Shown piece after piece: positions 7,590 through 17,194 of a DNA stretch of 64,000 nt; the first letter of the stretch is position 1; every line of letters starts with the position of its first letter. The notes under the pieces were generated by a model. It saw only the letters and a list, made by a program, of their open reading frames with translations, did not search any database and was not told the origin of the DNA. The stretch lies in assembly GCF_014192105.1 (NCBI RefSeq), contig NZ_JACHXK010000004.1:310001-374000 (forward strand). The letters are read 5' to 3'. The stretch comes from Paenibacillus phyllosphaerae (GTDB taxonomy: Bacteria > Bacillota > Bacilli > Paenibacillales > Paenibacillaceae). A program made the position numbers and the translations under genes.

Positions 7590-8333
7590 ATGATGAAGCA
7601 GAAGATTCTGTTTGATTTGGACGATACGCTCATTTACTGCAACAAGTATTTCTATCACGTGATCGATCAGTTCGTTGACGCCATGACCACTTGGTTCAAC
7701 GGAACCGGCCTCACGCCAGCGGTCATTCGCGAGAAGCAGACCGAGATCGATATCGCGGGCGTTCACGCGGAAGGCTTCAAGAGCGACCACTTCCCGGAGT
7801 CGTTCATTAAGACATACCGCCATTTCTCCACGTTATATGGACGAGCCCGTTCGGCCGTGGAAGAGGATTTCCTCTGGCAGCTGGGGCGCAGCGTGTATGA
7901 CCATCAGGTAGAGCCTTATCCGTTCATGGAAGAGACGCTGGACCGCCTGGCTAGCAGCGGACATGAGCTTCATTTGTACACCGGTGGAGAAGTGTTGATT
8001 CAGGAACGTAAAATAAAGCAAGTGCAATTGGAACGTTATTTCCAGCAACGGATCTATGTTCGTTCCCGCAAAAACATCGACGCGATGGAAGATATTATCG
8101 CTACTGGCGGTTTCGACCGTTCCCATACGTGGATGATTGGCAATTCGATCCGAACGGATATCGTCCCTGCCTTAACAGCCGGTATCCACGCGATTCATAT
8201 GCAGACGGATTCGGAATGGGCCTACAATATTGTCGGTATCGATGTCGAGCCGAAAGGCGCTTTTTTTACGCTCAATCAGCTGAAGGAAGTACCCGTTACG
8301 ATTCACGGTTATCTGGATCGTCAACCGTCCTAG
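7590..8333 (+). CDS. HAD-family hydrolase
   Basis: A 247-residue cytoplasmic phosphatase-like protein. Motif I is FDLDDT near the N-terminus, motif II the threonine in LYTGGE (about residue 132), motif III a lysine in ERKIKQ, and motif IV GNSIRTD (about residue 183). The long insert between motifs I and II is the C1-type cap of YjjG/phosphoglycolate phosphatase-like enzymes. Such enzymes dephosphorylate small phosphorylated metabolites; the substrate is unknown. AAGGAG is 8 bases from the ATG at 7590 but only 2 from the ATG at 7584, so I chose the former. It has its own promoter and a terminator. Confidence 0.75.
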   Translation: MMKQKILFDLDDTLIYCNKYFYHVIDQFVDAMTTWFNGTGLTPAVIREKQTEIDIAGVHAEGFKSDHFPESFIKTYRHFSTLYGRARSAVEEDFLWQLGRSVYDHQVEPYPFMEETLDRLASSGHELHLYTGGEVLIQERKIKQVQLERYFQQRIYVRSRKNIDAMEDIIATGGFDRSHTWMIGNSIRTDIVPALTAGIHAIHMQTDSEWAYNIVGIDVEPKGAFFTLNQLKEVPVTIHGYLDRQPS

Positions 8334-8390
8334 CAGCGGAGTGCTGTTGATTGGCTTAACGACGTGATCCCACTGGATGCGGGATATACA

Positions 8391-8437
8391 AGAAAAGGCT
8401 TGCCGAACGTCATGACGTTTCGGACAAGCCTCTTTTG
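8391..8437. terminator. Bidirectional terminator between the HAD gene and topB
   Basis: A long stem built on AGGCTTG...CAAGCCT with inner CGAACGT/ACGTTTCG; TCTTTTGT follows on the plus strand and TTTTCTTG on the minus strand. It separates two convergent genes. Confidence 0.85.
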
Positions 8438-8462
8438 TATGCATGATAGAACGAGCGCCGTG

Positions 8463-10832
8463 CTAGCCCATTTCCTGTAGAACGACTTTACCGGATGAAG
8501 GATCCGCAAGGACGAGTTTGCCTGAAGTAGCTTGTCCATCCTCTCTCTTGAACGAGAGTTTCCGGGTTTCGCCCCTGGTGATAAGCGACTTTGCCATCGC
8601 TGCGGTAACCGTCTTGCCGTACTGCTCCTTCCAGATGACGAACGAACACCCTTCCTTGAAACGCATGCAGCCGAATCCCCGCTTGCCTTCCACGATTCGG
8701 CCGCCGCAGCCTGGCCGCGGACATATGGCGATGACTTCCGGGGTATTGGGGGAAGCCGCTGTCTGCTGACCGGTAGGCGCTGCTTTGGCGCGACTCTTCG
8801 TCGCCACCCGTTCCTTCTTCACCTTCGGCTCGGCGGCAGCGGTAGTGCTGCGTGACCGACCACTCCCCGTTGCAACGGCCGTTCCCGCTCCAGCGCCAGC
8901 TCCGCGGCTCTTGCTGCCGCTCGCCTTGCCGCGCCCCTTCGCAGACCGCCCGTCGTCCGTCTCGCCGAACAAGCTCGCCTCCGCTTTGGGCTGAAGCCGT
9001 ACTTTGCCCACGATCATCTCCGCGAATTGCTTCACCTTCTGCATGAACTGCTCGTCAGATGCTTCACCTTTGGAGATCTGGTGAAGGCGTTGCTCCCAAC
9101 GGCCCGTCATTTCCGGCGAAGCCAGCAGTTCAACGCCCGCTCCCCGGATAAGTTCGATCGCCGCGCAGCCTTTGGTCGTAATGTCGAGCCGCTTGCCGGA
9201 TGGTTTAATATAACCAACCTGTTTGAGACGCTCGATCGTGGCCGCACGCGTTGCCGGCGTGCCAAGTCCGGTCTGCTTCATCGCTTCCCTTAGTTCATCG
9301 TCCTCGATCGATTTCCCCGCGCTCTCCATCGCTTTGAGCAACGTTCCCTCGGTATATGGCTTAGGAGGCTGCGTCGCCTTCTCCAACGCCTTAGCGTCCT
9401 TACACTTGACAGGATCTTGCGGGTTCACGCTAAAAGGACGATCGGTTTCCATCAGGTCATCGTCCTGATCTTCCGCCTGCTCATCCTTTTTCTTCTTCCC
9501 TTTGCCCTTGCCGGACTCCTGTTGGTCATGACCGGCCAGGACGACGCGCCAACCTGGATCGAGCTGCTCCTTGGCTCTTGTCTTGAACTGTTCGCCTTCA
9601 ACCTCCGTGATCACCTCATGGTTGTTGTAGCGAGCAGGCGGATAATAATGGGACAAGAACCGCCGCACGATCATATCGTAGATATTCTGCTCTTCGGTGC
9701 TAAGCGTGCCTGGCTTCTTAGGAGTAGGCAGAATCGCATGGTGGTCCTCAACCTTGGCGGGATTGCAGACGGCTTTGTTCCCTTTGTGCACGCGGCTGCG
9801 GTCGGCGCCATTGGCTAATTGACCGTAAGCCTGCGTATGTTGCAGCATGTTCAACACATTGCCCATGACGGGGATATTCTCTTCCGTCACATAGTTCGAG
9901 CTCGTACGCGGATACGTGATCACCTTATGTTTCTCATACAACGATTGCGCGATATCGAGCGTCTTCTTCGCCGGATAGCCGTATCGGCCGTTCGCTTCCC
10001 GCTGCAGAAGCGTCAGGTCGTATAGCCGGAACGGATATTCCTTCGTTTCGTTCGTCTCGTAACTAATGATGCGCGCTGGTTTGCCTTTAACCTTCGCCGC
10101 CAGCGTCTCGGCCTTCTCTTGCTGGGTGATCCGGTCACCTTGCCATATGCCTTTATACACCATATCAGACTGCGCGAAGGTGGCCTGCACGACAAAATAA
10201 GTTTCGCTATTGAACGCGGTAATCTCCTTGTGACGATCGTAGAGCAGCGCCAGAACAGGCGTCTGAACCCTGCCTACGGATAGGAGGGTTTTGTGCCGAA
10301 TCGTAAAGGCGCGCGATGCGTTCATGCCGACAAGCCAATCCGCTTCGCTTCGCGATCGCGCTGCTTTTGTGAGGTTCTCATAATCGGCGTCACTCCGCAG
10401 CGAGTCGAATCCCTTCCGGATCGTCTCCGGCGTTAAGTCCGAGATCCACAATCGATCCACCGGCTGGGACAGTTTCAGATACTGTTTGATCAGATGAAAA
10501 ATAAGCTGTCCTTCCCGCCCGGCGTCGCATGCATTAACGAGCTTGTTGCATCGCTTCGCAAGCTCTCCGATCGTCTTCAACTGATCGTTCGTTCTCGGGT
10601 TCGGCCACAGCTTGAATCGTTCCGGAATGATCGGAAGATCCGCCTCATTCCATCGTTTATATCGGCTATCGTATCGATCCGGTTCGGCCAGACTGACCAG
10701 GTGACCGATCGCCCACGTAATGATGTGACGCTCGCCTTCCAAATACGTTCGTTTGTTCTGTGCCTTCGGCTCGAGAACGGCTGCGATCGTTCGGCCCATA
10801 TCCGGTTTCTCTGCGATGATTAACGTTTTCAA
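8463..10832 (-). CDS. topB: DNA topoisomerase III
   Basis: A 789-residue type IA topoisomerase. It has an N-terminal Toprim domain (EKPDMGRT, then NACDAGREGQLIFHL near residue 105), and the catalytic tyrosine lies in ITYPRTSSNY near residue 310. The enzyme passes and decatenates DNA strands by cutting one strand. After the core (about residue 620) comes a low-complexity Lys/Arg/Gly/Ser/Ala tail and then a zinc-ribbon-like module (CPRPGCGG, then CMRFKEGC), making it about 60 residues longer than B. subtilis TopB. The start codon is TTG, 7 bases after GAGAGG. The gene follows an unknown membrane protein by 16 bases, so they may be cotranscribed. Confidence 0.95.
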   Translation of the reverse strand: MKTLIIAEKPDMGRTIAAVLEPKAQNKRTYLEGERHIITWAIGHLVSLAEPDRYDSRYKRWNEADLPIIPERFKLWPNPRTNDQLKTIGELAKRCNKLVNACDAGREGQLIFHLIKQYLKLSQPVDRLWISDLTPETIRKGFDSLRSDADYENLTKAARSRSEADWLVGMNASRAFTIRHKTLLSVGRVQTPVLALLYDRHKEITAFNSETYFVVQATFAQSDMVYKGIWQGDRITQQEKAETLAAKVKGKPARIISYETNETKEYPFRLYDLTLLQREANGRYGYPAKKTLDIAQSLYEKHKVITYPRTSSNYVTEENIPVMGNVLNMLQHTQAYGQLANGADRSRVHKGNKAVCNPAKVEDHHAILPTPKKPGTLSTEEQNIYDMIVRRFLSHYYPPARYNNHEVITEVEGEQFKTRAKEQLDPGWRVVLAGHDQQESGKGKGKKKKDEQAEDQDDDLMETDRPFSVNPQDPVKCKDAKALEKATQPPKPYTEGTLLKAMESAGKSIEDDELREAMKQTGLGTPATRAATIERLKQVGYIKPSGKRLDITTKGCAAIELIRGAGVELLASPEMTGRWEQRLHQISKGEASDEQFMQKVKQFAEMIVGKVRLQPKAEASLFGETDDGRSAKGRGKASGSKSRGAGAGAGTAVATGSGRSRSTTAAAEPKVKKERVATKSRAKAAPTGQQTAASPNTPEVIAICPRPGCGGRIVEGKRGFGCMRFKEGCSFVIWKEQYGKTVTAAMAKSLITRGETRKLSFKREDGQATSGKLVLADPSSGKVVLQEMG

Positions 10833-10848
10833 TGAATCGCCTCTCTAT

Positions 10849-11994
10849 TCATTCCGCGCTTGTCTCCATATGTCGCTTCATTGACTTCAAGATGCTGGAA
10901 ACACCTTTCCACCAATTCTTATCCTCCGCATATTGACGGTTAATCCACTGGATCGGATCTATATTGGCAGGACGGTCTTTGCTCAGCCGGTTAATCGTAT
11001 TGCCCGCGATAGCGGCTGCTTGTTCCAACGTTGTGTTGTACTCCAAATAACTATGATACACGTTAAACGGATTGTTCACCATCAGTTCGGCCAATTTATG
11101 CGATCTAGGGACAAAAGCTTGCTCCTGCCCGGTTATAGCAAAGAGTAACAAAGGATGGATATCCTTCTCCTTTGCAACCTTGATGATATCATCCCGATAC
11201 TCAGGCTCGGCTAGGAGGGAATTCTTCTTATTCAAATAGGCCGTCAGACGTTCGCGGTCAATTTCCGTATACCGCAAGTCTGCGGGAAGTTCGTTCAGTC
11301 GCGCTGCCGGCACTTCAACCGGTTCTACCGGGATATGCATCGCCTGCGGTTTGATCGGCAGAAAAGGGACGATCATCTTGTAGCCGTACCATAGCATACC
11401 TAATGCGACCAACATGCAGAGTACCCCGTATAGAACAGGTCTGCGTCGCACGAAGGGCGTGATCTGCTCCGCTGGCTGCAATCGAACAACGGTTTGTGCC
11501 CGTATCGGTGCTATTTTCCGCGCTTGCGTCACGGTGCTTGCATGTTGGGCCGCTTCATTGCTGAAAGACTGCCATACTTGCTGCTGCAGATCTTGCTTCC
11601 CGTTACCAGCATGCAGTTTATCGGCCGCTGTCGTCACAAGATGAATGAAGGATTCCTGCTCCACAATAAGCTGAAGCCGGTGTTCAGCCCACAAATGCAA
11701 CGATTCCACTAATCGCGGTTCAGTAAGGTCGACCGTTAATGAAGCGGCGAATACATGCTCCGCGCCAACTGGACGTTTCTGTTCTATGACGACTTCCGAG
11801 AGCAGCTTGTCCGTCAGCTGTAGTCGAATCTCCTCTGGAAAATCCGGCAATTGCCGCAGCACAATCCGCTGCATGGCGTCAGTTACAATCTCGGAATGCC
11901 TTTCTGTTGGCAGCCCCGCATATTTACGTTGGACATAGCTGTGGATGTTCCGAACATCATCAGGCGTCAGTATAGCCGCGCGATCCGTCTGCAC
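10849..11994 (-). CDS. Single-pass membrane protein with C-terminal lysozyme-like region, function unknown
   Basis: A 381-residue protein starting at GTG (GGGGGTG upstream). Residues 1-185 are hydrophilic and helical; one transmembrane helix spans about 193-211 (VLYGVLCMLVALGMLWYGY); residues 230-381 should lie outside the cell. The outer part has the look of a glucosaminidase or transglycosylase-like fold: HPLLLFAITGQEQAF with a candidate catalytic glutamate, then NNPFNVYHSY. The N-terminal half would be cytoplasmic. This could couple an internal signal to wall cleavage, but the assignment is weak. It sits directly upstream of topB. Confidence 0.6.
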   Translation of the reverse strand: MQTDRAAILTPDDVRNIHSYVQRKYAGLPTERHSEIVTDAMQRIVLRQLPDFPEEIRLQLTDKLLSEVVIEQKRPVGAEHVFAASLTVDLTEPRLVESLHLWAEHRLQLIVEQESFIHLVTTAADKLHAGNGKQDLQQQVWQSFSNEAAQHASTVTQARKIAPIRAQTVVRLQPAEQITPFVRRRPVLYGVLCMLVALGMLWYGYKMIVPFLPIKPQAMHIPVEPVEVPAARLNELPADLRYTEIDRERLTAYLNKKNSLLAEPEYRDDIIKVAKEKDIHPLLLFAITGQEQAFVPRSHKLAELMVNNPFNVYHSYLEYNTTLEQAAAIAGNTINRLSKDRPANIDPIQWINRQYAEDKNWWKGVSSILKSMKRHMETSAE

Positions 11995-12047
11995 CTAAGC
12001 ACCCCCGGACAAGTTATGGTATGCCCATTCTACCACAACTTTCCTGC

Positions 12048-12365
12048 TTACAGGGAAGCTAATTTTGCGATTTGCGATTGAACGATATCCGATTCAATAA
12101 AGGCTCGAAGCTGCTCCTTCTCGCTGAACGTAAATTGAAATTCGCAATCGCAGCCTTCATCTTGCGGGACCATCTGCGCGATTGTTCCTGCCAGATTGCA
12201 GATGACGAGCGCCGTCGGTTCGACAAGATCCGTATGGAATTGCGACGGGTCCGCAACTTCGAATTTGATATCGATGTCAATCCACTGTTCATCGCGACGC
12301 TCAATACGAGGATGGAACGCGGTGAAGGTTAATTCTCGAATATCTTCATTATCGTATTGAATCAT
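12048..12365 (-). CDS. Hypothetical protein, 105 residues
   Basis: A small acidic soluble protein with alternating beta-strand-like segments and a CDCEF cysteine pair near residue 75. I do not recognise the family. GGAGAGGA lies 7 bases before the ATG. It lies between the gltD terminator and the GTG-start membrane protein, 54 bases upstream of the latter, so the three genes to topB may be one transcript. Confidence 0.6.
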   Translation of the reverse strand: MIQYDNEDIRELTFTAFHPRIERRDEQWIDIDIKFEVADPSQFHTDLVEPTALVICNLAGTIAQMVPQDEGCDCEFQFTFSEKEQLRAFIESDIVQSQIAKLASL

Positions 12366-12390
12366 AGCTAGTCCTCTCCTTCAGGAAGCA

Positions 12391-12417
12391 ACAAAAAGCG
12401 CCCGAGGGCGCTTTTTG
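12391..12417 (-). terminator. Terminator of gltD
   Basis: AAAAAGCGCCC (12393-12403) pairs perfectly with GGGCGCTTTTT (12406-12416), giving a T-run on the minus strand 20 bases after the gltD stop codon. It is symmetric and could work both ways. Confidence 0.85.
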
Positions 12418-12435
12418 TCTACTTGTGGTTCAAGC

Positions 12436-13926
12436 TTATGGCAGCATTGTCGAGCCCATCAGATAGCGGTCAACCTCGCGCGCTGCTTCGCGTCCTTCAT
12501 TGATCGCCCATACGACAAGGCTTTGGCCGCGGCGCATATCGCCCGCTGCGAATACTTTGTCGATGCTTGTGCGGTAGTCGCCGTACTTCGCTTTGACATT
12601 CGAGCGGCGATCTTGCTCCAGACCGAGCTGATCAATCAGCGTGCGCTCCGGACCTTCGAAGCCGACTGCGATCATAACGATATCAGCTGGCCAAACTTGC
12701 TCTGTGCCTGGGATTTCGGTATAAATACGGCGTCCGGTCTCTGGATCTACCGTACGCTCGATTTGTACAGTGTGAAGCTCTTTCACATTGCCGTTCTCGT
12801 CGCCTACGAACTTCTTCGTCAAGACGGAGAATTGACGCGGATCTTCGCCGAACAGCGCACGCGCTTCTTCTTGCGCGTAGTCGAGCGTGTATACGTTCGG
12901 GAATTGCGGCCATGGATTGTTGATGTGGTCGCGCTCAAGCGGAGCTTTCGCATGCGTACCGAATTGCGTAACCGTCTTACAGCCATGACGAAGCGCAGTA
13001 CCTACACAGTCCGTTCCCGTATCTCCGCCGCCGATTACGATGACGTTCTTATCTTTTGCAGAGATATAATTGCCATCCTCAAGATTCGAATCGAGGTAGC
13101 TCTTAATCGTGCCATTCAGATAATCCATCGCAAGGTGGATGCCTTTCAGGTCACGGCCTTCGATCTCAACTTCGCGAGCTCTAGTCGAACCGCCGCACAG
13201 GACAACCGCGTCAAAGTCGCTAACGAGTTGATCAGCTGCAATATCTTTGCCGATTTCTGTATTCGTCTTGAATTCGATGCCTTCCGCTTCGAGCAAGTCC
13301 ACCCGGCGCTGAACGACATCCTTCTCCAGCTTCACCGTTGGAATGCCATAAGTCAGCAAGCCGCCGATACGGTCAGCGCGTTCGAACACCGTTACCGTGT
13401 GGCCGGCTTTATTCAACTGCGCCGCGCAAGCCATGCCAGCTGGGCCGGAGCCTACTACCGCTACGCGCTTGCCTGTACGAACGAGCGGCGGTTGTGGTAC
13501 AACCCAACCCTCTTCGAAGCCCTTGTCGATGATCGATTGCTCGATTGTCTTAATCGTAACCGGATCACCGATAAGGCCGACCGTACAGGAACCTTCGCAT
13601 GGCGCTGGACAAACGCGTCCAGTAAACTCTGGGAAATTGTTCGTTTTATGCAAACGGTCAAGCGCTTCGCGCCACAGACCGCGATAGATAAGATTGTTCC
13701 ATTCCGGAATGAGGTTGTTTACCGGGCAGCCAGACGTTCCGCCTGTCATCTCCATCCCTGTGTGGCAATAAGGCGTTCCGCAATCCATACAACGTGCACC
13801 CTGCGTGCGCAGCTGCTCGGTGCTTAAGTGCTTGTGGAACTCGTTCCAATCGTTAATCCGTTCAAGCGGACTGCGGTCAGCGGGCAGCTCGCGTTTGTAG
13901 TCCATAAATCCTGTTGGTGTAGACAT
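12436..13926 (-). CDS. gltD: Glutamate synthase small subunit (NADPH-GOGAT beta)
   Basis: A 496-residue flavoprotein that passes electrons from NADPH to the large subunit, which makes glutamate from glutamine and 2-oxoglutarate. Seen are the N-terminal Fe-S cysteines (CMDCGTPYC near residues 46-54 and CPAPCEGSC near 107-115), the FAD-binding GSGPAG near residue 155 and the NADPH-binding GGGDTG near residue 295, full length for the family. GGATGGAGG precedes the ATG. The large subunit is not adjacent: the upstream neighbours are dfrA and thyA. The gene has its own promoter and terminator and appears monocistronic here. The B. subtilis name for the small subunit is GltB. Confidence 0.93.
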   Translation of the reverse strand: MSTPTGFMDYKRELPADRSPLERINDWNEFHKHLSTEQLRTQGARCMDCGTPYCHTGMEMTGGTSGCPVNNLIPEWNNLIYRGLWREALDRLHKTNNFPEFTGRVCPAPCEGSCTVGLIGDPVTIKTIEQSIIDKGFEEGWVVPQPPLVRTGKRVAVVGSGPAGMACAAQLNKAGHTVTVFERADRIGGLLTYGIPTVKLEKDVVQRRVDLLEAEGIEFKTNTEIGKDIAADQLVSDFDAVVLCGGSTRAREVEIEGRDLKGIHLAMDYLNGTIKSYLDSNLEDGNYISAKDKNVIVIGGGDTGTDCVGTALRHGCKTVTQFGTHAKAPLERDHINNPWPQFPNVYTLDYAQEEARALFGEDPRQFSVLTKKFVGDENGNVKELHTVQIERTVDPETGRRIYTEIPGTEQVWPADIVMIAVGFEGPERTLIDQLGLEQDRRSNVKAKYGDYRTSIDKVFAAGDMRRGQSLVVWAINEGREAAREVDRYLMGSTMLP

Positions 13927-13980
13927 GATCGCTTATCCTCCATCCTTTTTCCCGTACCCAGGTACAACTTTCTCTATCAA

Positions 13981-14009
13981 ACTATATCGGGATTCTATCC
14001 ATTATTCAA
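13981..14009 (-). promoter_or_regulatory. Sigma-A-like promoter of gltD
   Basis: On the minus strand TTGAAT and TATAGT are separated by 17 bases, about 55 bases before the gltD ATG. The rest of the 217-bp gap up to dfrA shows no hairpin or obvious operator. Confidence 0.6.
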
Positions 14010-14143
14010 GAACAAACTTTTTGTACCGAAGGCCAATCCATTTAGAATATAGTAGCAACTTAGCCCGCTTCTGTTAAATGGATTATCCGTACAATCATTT
14101 GCACTAAATCACATATCGGTGTCATATTCAGAACACTCGAAAT

Positions 14144-14650
14144 CTAGCTGTCAGAGGCAATTCTCTCGAACGTCTGGATGCAGAAATCGTAAGAATGTTT
14201 CTCATCTTGCTGATGGCATTCGCGCTCGGTAAGCGTGAATTCCCCCTCCGGGATCAGAGGGAAATAGGCGTCCGCCGCAAGCTCCGCCGCCACTTCAGTC
14301 AGGAGGACTTTATGCGAAAAAGGCAGGAATTGTGCATAAATATTCGCTCCTCCGATGACCATCAGCTCCTCGCCGAACACGCCTTCACCATACTTCACTA
14401 ACGCTTCTTCAATCGAGTGAATGACTTCGCAGCCTTCCGGCTGATACGATTCGTCCCGGGAAAGCACTACATTCTTGCGGTTAGGCAGCGGTCGGCCTAG
14501 CGATTCGAACGTCTTGCGGCCCATGAGCACCGTCTTGCCTGTCGTCGAACGCTTGAAATGCGCCATCTCCGCGGGGAGATGCCATAACAGCTTATTCTCA
14601 AGGCCAATCCCGCGTCTGCTCTCCATCGCGGCAATTAACGTAATCGTCAT
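14144..14650 (-). CDS. dfrA: Dihydrofolate reductase
   Basis: A 168-residue enzyme that reduces dihydrofolate to tetrahydrofolate with NADPH. The family's N-terminus (LIAAMESRRGIGLENKLLWHLP), the MGRKTFESLGRPLPNRKNVVLSR segment and the GGANIY glycine pair near residue 105 are all present. GGAGAGGGAGAG lies before the ATG. It follows thyA by 21 bases and should be cotranscribed with it, the usual pairing because thymidylate synthase consumes the folate that this enzyme regenerates. Length is normal and nothing suggests a resistance-type variant. Confidence 0.95.
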   Translation of the reverse strand: MTITLIAAMESRRGIGLENKLLWHLPAEMAHFKRSTTGKTVLMGRKTFESLGRPLPNRKNVVLSRDESYQPEGCEVIHSIEEALVKYGEGVFGEELMVIGGANIYAQFLPFSHKVLLTEVAAELAADAYFPLIPEGEFTLTERECHQQDEKHSYDFCIQTFERIASDS

Positions 14651-14671
14651 GCTGCTCTCCCTCTCCTTTCG

Positions 14672-15466
14672 CTAGACGGACACTTCCGCTTTGATCGTCG
14701 GGTGATACTCATAATCCGTAATCTCAAAATCATCATATTCATAATTGAAAATTGAGTCCGGCTTCCGCTTAATTTTCAGCTTCGGCAACGAATAAGGCTC
14801 CCGGGTCAGCTGCAGCTTCACCTGCTCAATATGATTGCTATAAATGTGAACATCTCCGCCGTTGTAGATGAACTCGCCAACGCCAAGATCGCATTGCTGC
14901 GCGATCATATGCGTAAGCAGCGCGTATTGCGCAATATTGAACGGCAGTCCAAGGAAAGTGTCCGATGAACGCATGGTCATCATGCAGGACAGCTTGCCGT
15001 TAGCTACGTAGAATTGGAAAACGAAATGACATGGCGGCAGCTTCATATTCTCAATCTCCGCCACGTTCCACGCGCTGACCATGTGTCTGCGCGAATCAGG
15101 GTTATTCTTGATCGATTCGACGACTTGCGCAATCTGATCGATCTTACGGCCATCTGGCGTCTCCCAGGCGCGCCATTGGGAGCCATAGACGGGTCCTAGA
15201 TCGCCGTTCTCGTCCGCCCACTCATTCCATATCCGAACATTATTATCCTGCAGATAACGAACGTTCGTATCGCCTTTCAGAAACCACAGCAGCTCATGAA
15301 TAATCGACTTCATATGCACGCGCTTCGTCGTCACCAGGGGGAACCCTTCATTCAAATCAAACCGCAGTTGTCGGCCGAACACCGATATCGTCCCCGTACC
15401 TGTTCGGTCTTCTTTCACGACGCCATGATCCAGCACGTCCTGCAGCAAATCAAGATAAGCTTTCAA
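14672..15466 (-). CDS. thyA: Thymidylate synthase
   Basis: A 264-residue enzyme making dTMP from dUMP with methylene-tetrahydrofolate. The catalytic cysteine lies in [12 protein letters not shown] near residue 146; the phosphate-binding arginines (EDRTGTGT near residue 20) and the C-terminal folate-binding TIKAEVSV are present. The length equals that of the E. coli enzyme. The start codon is TTG, preceded at good distance by GAGGAGG. It is the first gene of the thyA-dfrA pair; repeat copy B lies about 130 bases upstream, between it and the end of the pdh cluster. Confidence 0.96.
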   Translation of the reverse strand: MKAYLDLLQDVLDHGVVKEDRTGTGTISVFGRQLRFDLNEGFPLVTTKRVHMKSIIHELLWFLKGDTNVRYLQDNNVRIWNEWADENGDLGPVYGSQWRAWETPDGRKIDQIAQVVESIKNNPDSRRHMVSAWNVAEIENMKLPPCHFVFQFYVANGKLSCMMTMRSSDTFLGLPFNIAQYALLTHMIAQQCDLGVGEFIYNGGDVHIYSNHIEQVKLQLTREPYSLPKLKIKRKPDSIFNYEYDDFEITDYEYHPTIKAEVSV

Positions 15467-15599
15467 CAGTAGACCTCCTCGTACATATTCCGACTTTAGT
15501 TATATTATCATACCATCATACGAACACTTTTTCGACAAATTCTTAACATTCACGCTTAAAAGACATGCTGCCAGATTTTGCGGTTCTTTGCTTATGTAT

Positions 15600-15706
15600 C
15601 AAGGTGAAACGGCTAACGCCGTCTTTAATAGCGTAGGCCCGTTTCATTCCGGTGACATAGAGGCCCGAGTATAAAGGTGAAACTTAACCTTTCCTATATG
15701 TTAAAA
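15600..15706 (+). repeat. Dispersed intergenic repeat, copy B
   Basis: The second of three copies (see 7155-7260). This copy has the best hairpin: TGAAACGG pairs with CCGTTTCA around an inner ACGC/GCGT stem, and the distal part repeats GGTGAAACTTA. It lies between thyA and the lpdA terminator and reads against both. On the minus strand it carries an open frame sharing YV, GMKRA, AIKDG and RF with copy A. Confidence 0.7.
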
Positions 15707-15750
15707 AAGGCAACCGCCTTATCCTCTGGGAGGACAAAAGCGGCTGCCTT
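15703..15750 (-). terminator. Terminator of the pdh cluster
   Basis: AAGGCAaCCGC (15707-15717) pairs with GCGGcTGCCTT (15740-15750) with one mismatch, plus an inner TCCTC/GAGGA stem; six T follow on the minus strand. It lies 20 bases past the lpdA stop codon and touches the end of repeat copy B. Confidence 0.85.
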
Positions 15751-15769
15751 CATCATCAAGCTCTATCCA

Positions 15770-17191
15770 TTACTTCTTAGGTGCAATCGTGTGGATTGGA
15801 TGGCCCATTGCAAGCTCAGCCGTATCCATCGTGATCTCTGCAAGCGTTGGATGCGCATGGATCGTCAATGCGATATCCTCGATTGTCGCGCCCATCTCGA
15901 TCGCAAGACCAAGCTCAGCGATCATGTTGGAAGCTTCAACGCCAGCGATTTGAGCGCCAAGAACAAGACCTGTCTCAACTTCATGAACAATCTTCATGAA
16001 GCCGTCTGCTCCACCCAGCGTTACCGCACGGCCGTTGCCGCCGAATGGGAACTTGCTGGATTTTACTGTGTAGCCTTTTTCTTTGGCTTCTTTCTCGGTG
16101 TAACCAACGGCTGCGCATTCCGGATCGGAGAAAGCAACTGCAGGGATACACTTGTAGTCCACTTTCGAAGGCAATCCGGAAATTGCTTCTGCAGCGACTT
16201 TCGCTTCATAAGAAGCTTTGTGCGCAAGCGCAGCGCCTGGCACGATATCGCCGATAGCGAAGATGTGCGGAATGCTTGTGCGGCATTGATCGTCAACTTC
16301 GATCAGGCCACGGTCAGTCATTTTGATGTTGATCAGGTCAAGACCCAGCTCGCCATCCGTATTCGGACGACGACCAACCGTTACGAGCAGATAATCTGCC
16401 GTTACGGACTTCGTCTCGCCGTTTACTTCGTACGTTACTGTAACGTCTTTGTCGGTTTGCTCCGCGCTCTTAGCGAGGGCGCCGTTGACGATTTCAACTT
16501 TGTTTTGTTTCAGATGTTTCACGACAAGCGAGCTCATGTCTTTGTCGAAGCCAGGCATGATGGTGTCCGCACCCTCAAGAATCGTAACTTCCGTTCCGAA
16601 TTTCGAGTACATTTGGCCAAGCTCGATACCTACATAACCGCCGCCGATAACAACGAGGCTTTTCGGCACTTCTTGCAGCGACAATGCTTCTGTCGAAGAC
16701 AGAATGCGGCCGCCGTAAGGGAAAGGCTTCAGCTCGATTGGACGGGAACCTGTTGCGATAATGCAGTTTTTGAAACGGTAACGAGGAGCTTCTTGGTCGT
16801 TGAACAGACGTGCCTCGTTCTCGTTGATGAACATCACTTCGCCGGAGAACATTTGGATCTTGTTAGCTTTGAGCAGCATCTCAACGCCGCTTGTCATTTT
16901 GTTGACAACGGAGTTTTTGTAGTCTTGCACTTTCGTGAAGTCTACGGAGATGTTCTCGGCGGACAGACCGAATTGATCGGCGTGTTGCATCGCCTCATAG
17001 TGATGAGCCGAGTTGATCAGCGCTTTGGAAGGAATACAGCCGACGTTCAGACACACGCCGCCCCATTTACCTTTATCAGCGATCAGAACTTTTTGACCCA
17101 GTTGAGCTGCACGGATTGCTGCAACATAACCACCAGGACCTGCACCAATGACTAGTGTATCGATATCGAGTGAAGCGTCTCCTACTACCAT
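15770..17191 (-). CDS. pdhD: Dihydrolipoyl dehydrogenase (E3) of the pyruvate dehydrogenase complex
   Basis: A 473-residue FAD disulfide oxidoreductase that reoxidises the lipoyl groups of E2 and reduces NAD+. FAD-binding [10 protein letters not shown] lies near residue 18, the redox disulfide in [13 protein letters not shown] near residues 46-51, NAD-binding [10 protein letters not shown] near 185, and the C-terminal HAHPTLAE supplies the partner's catalytic base. It starts only 3 bases after pdhC, with GGAGGTATAACCC before the ATG, and is the last gene of the cluster. Often called lpdA. Confidence 0.96.
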   Translation of the reverse strand: MVVGDASLDIDTLVIGAGPGGYVAAIRAAQLGQKVLIADKGKWGGVCLNVGCIPSKALINSAHHYEAMQHADQFGLSAENISVDFTKVQDYKNSVVNKMTSGVEMLLKANKIQMFSGEVMFINENEARLFNDQEAPRYRFKNCIIATGSRPIELKPFPYGGRILSSTEALSLQEVPKSLVVIGGGYVGIELGQMYSKFGTEVTILEGADTIMPGFDKDMSSLVVKHLKQNKVEIVNGALAKSAEQTDKDVTVTYEVNGETKSVTADYLLVTVGRRPNTDGELGLDLINIKMTDRGLIEVDDQCRTSIPHIFAIGDIVPGAALAHKASYEAKVAAEAISGLPSKVDYKCIPAVAFSDPECAAVGYTEKEAKEKGYTVKSSKFPFGGNGRAVTLGGADGFMKIVHEVETGLVLGAQIAGVEASNMIAELGLAIEMGATIEDIALTIHAHPTLAEITMDTAELAMGHPIHTIAPKK

Positions 17192-17194
17192 GGG

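Noticed and set aside
12415..13827. 470-codon open frame on the plus strand
   Set aside because: It lies wholly opposite gltD, has no ribosome-binding site and is an antisense shadow of GC-rich codon use.
14114..14132. GlnR/TnrA-like site upstream of gltD
   Set aside because: TGTCATATTCAGAACA has the wrong arm spacing and lies more than 100 bp upstream of the gltD promoter.
15677..17155. 492-codon open frame on the plus strand
   Set aside because: Antisense shadow of pdhD; the product is rich in His, Arg, Phe and Cys as expected for a shadow frame.
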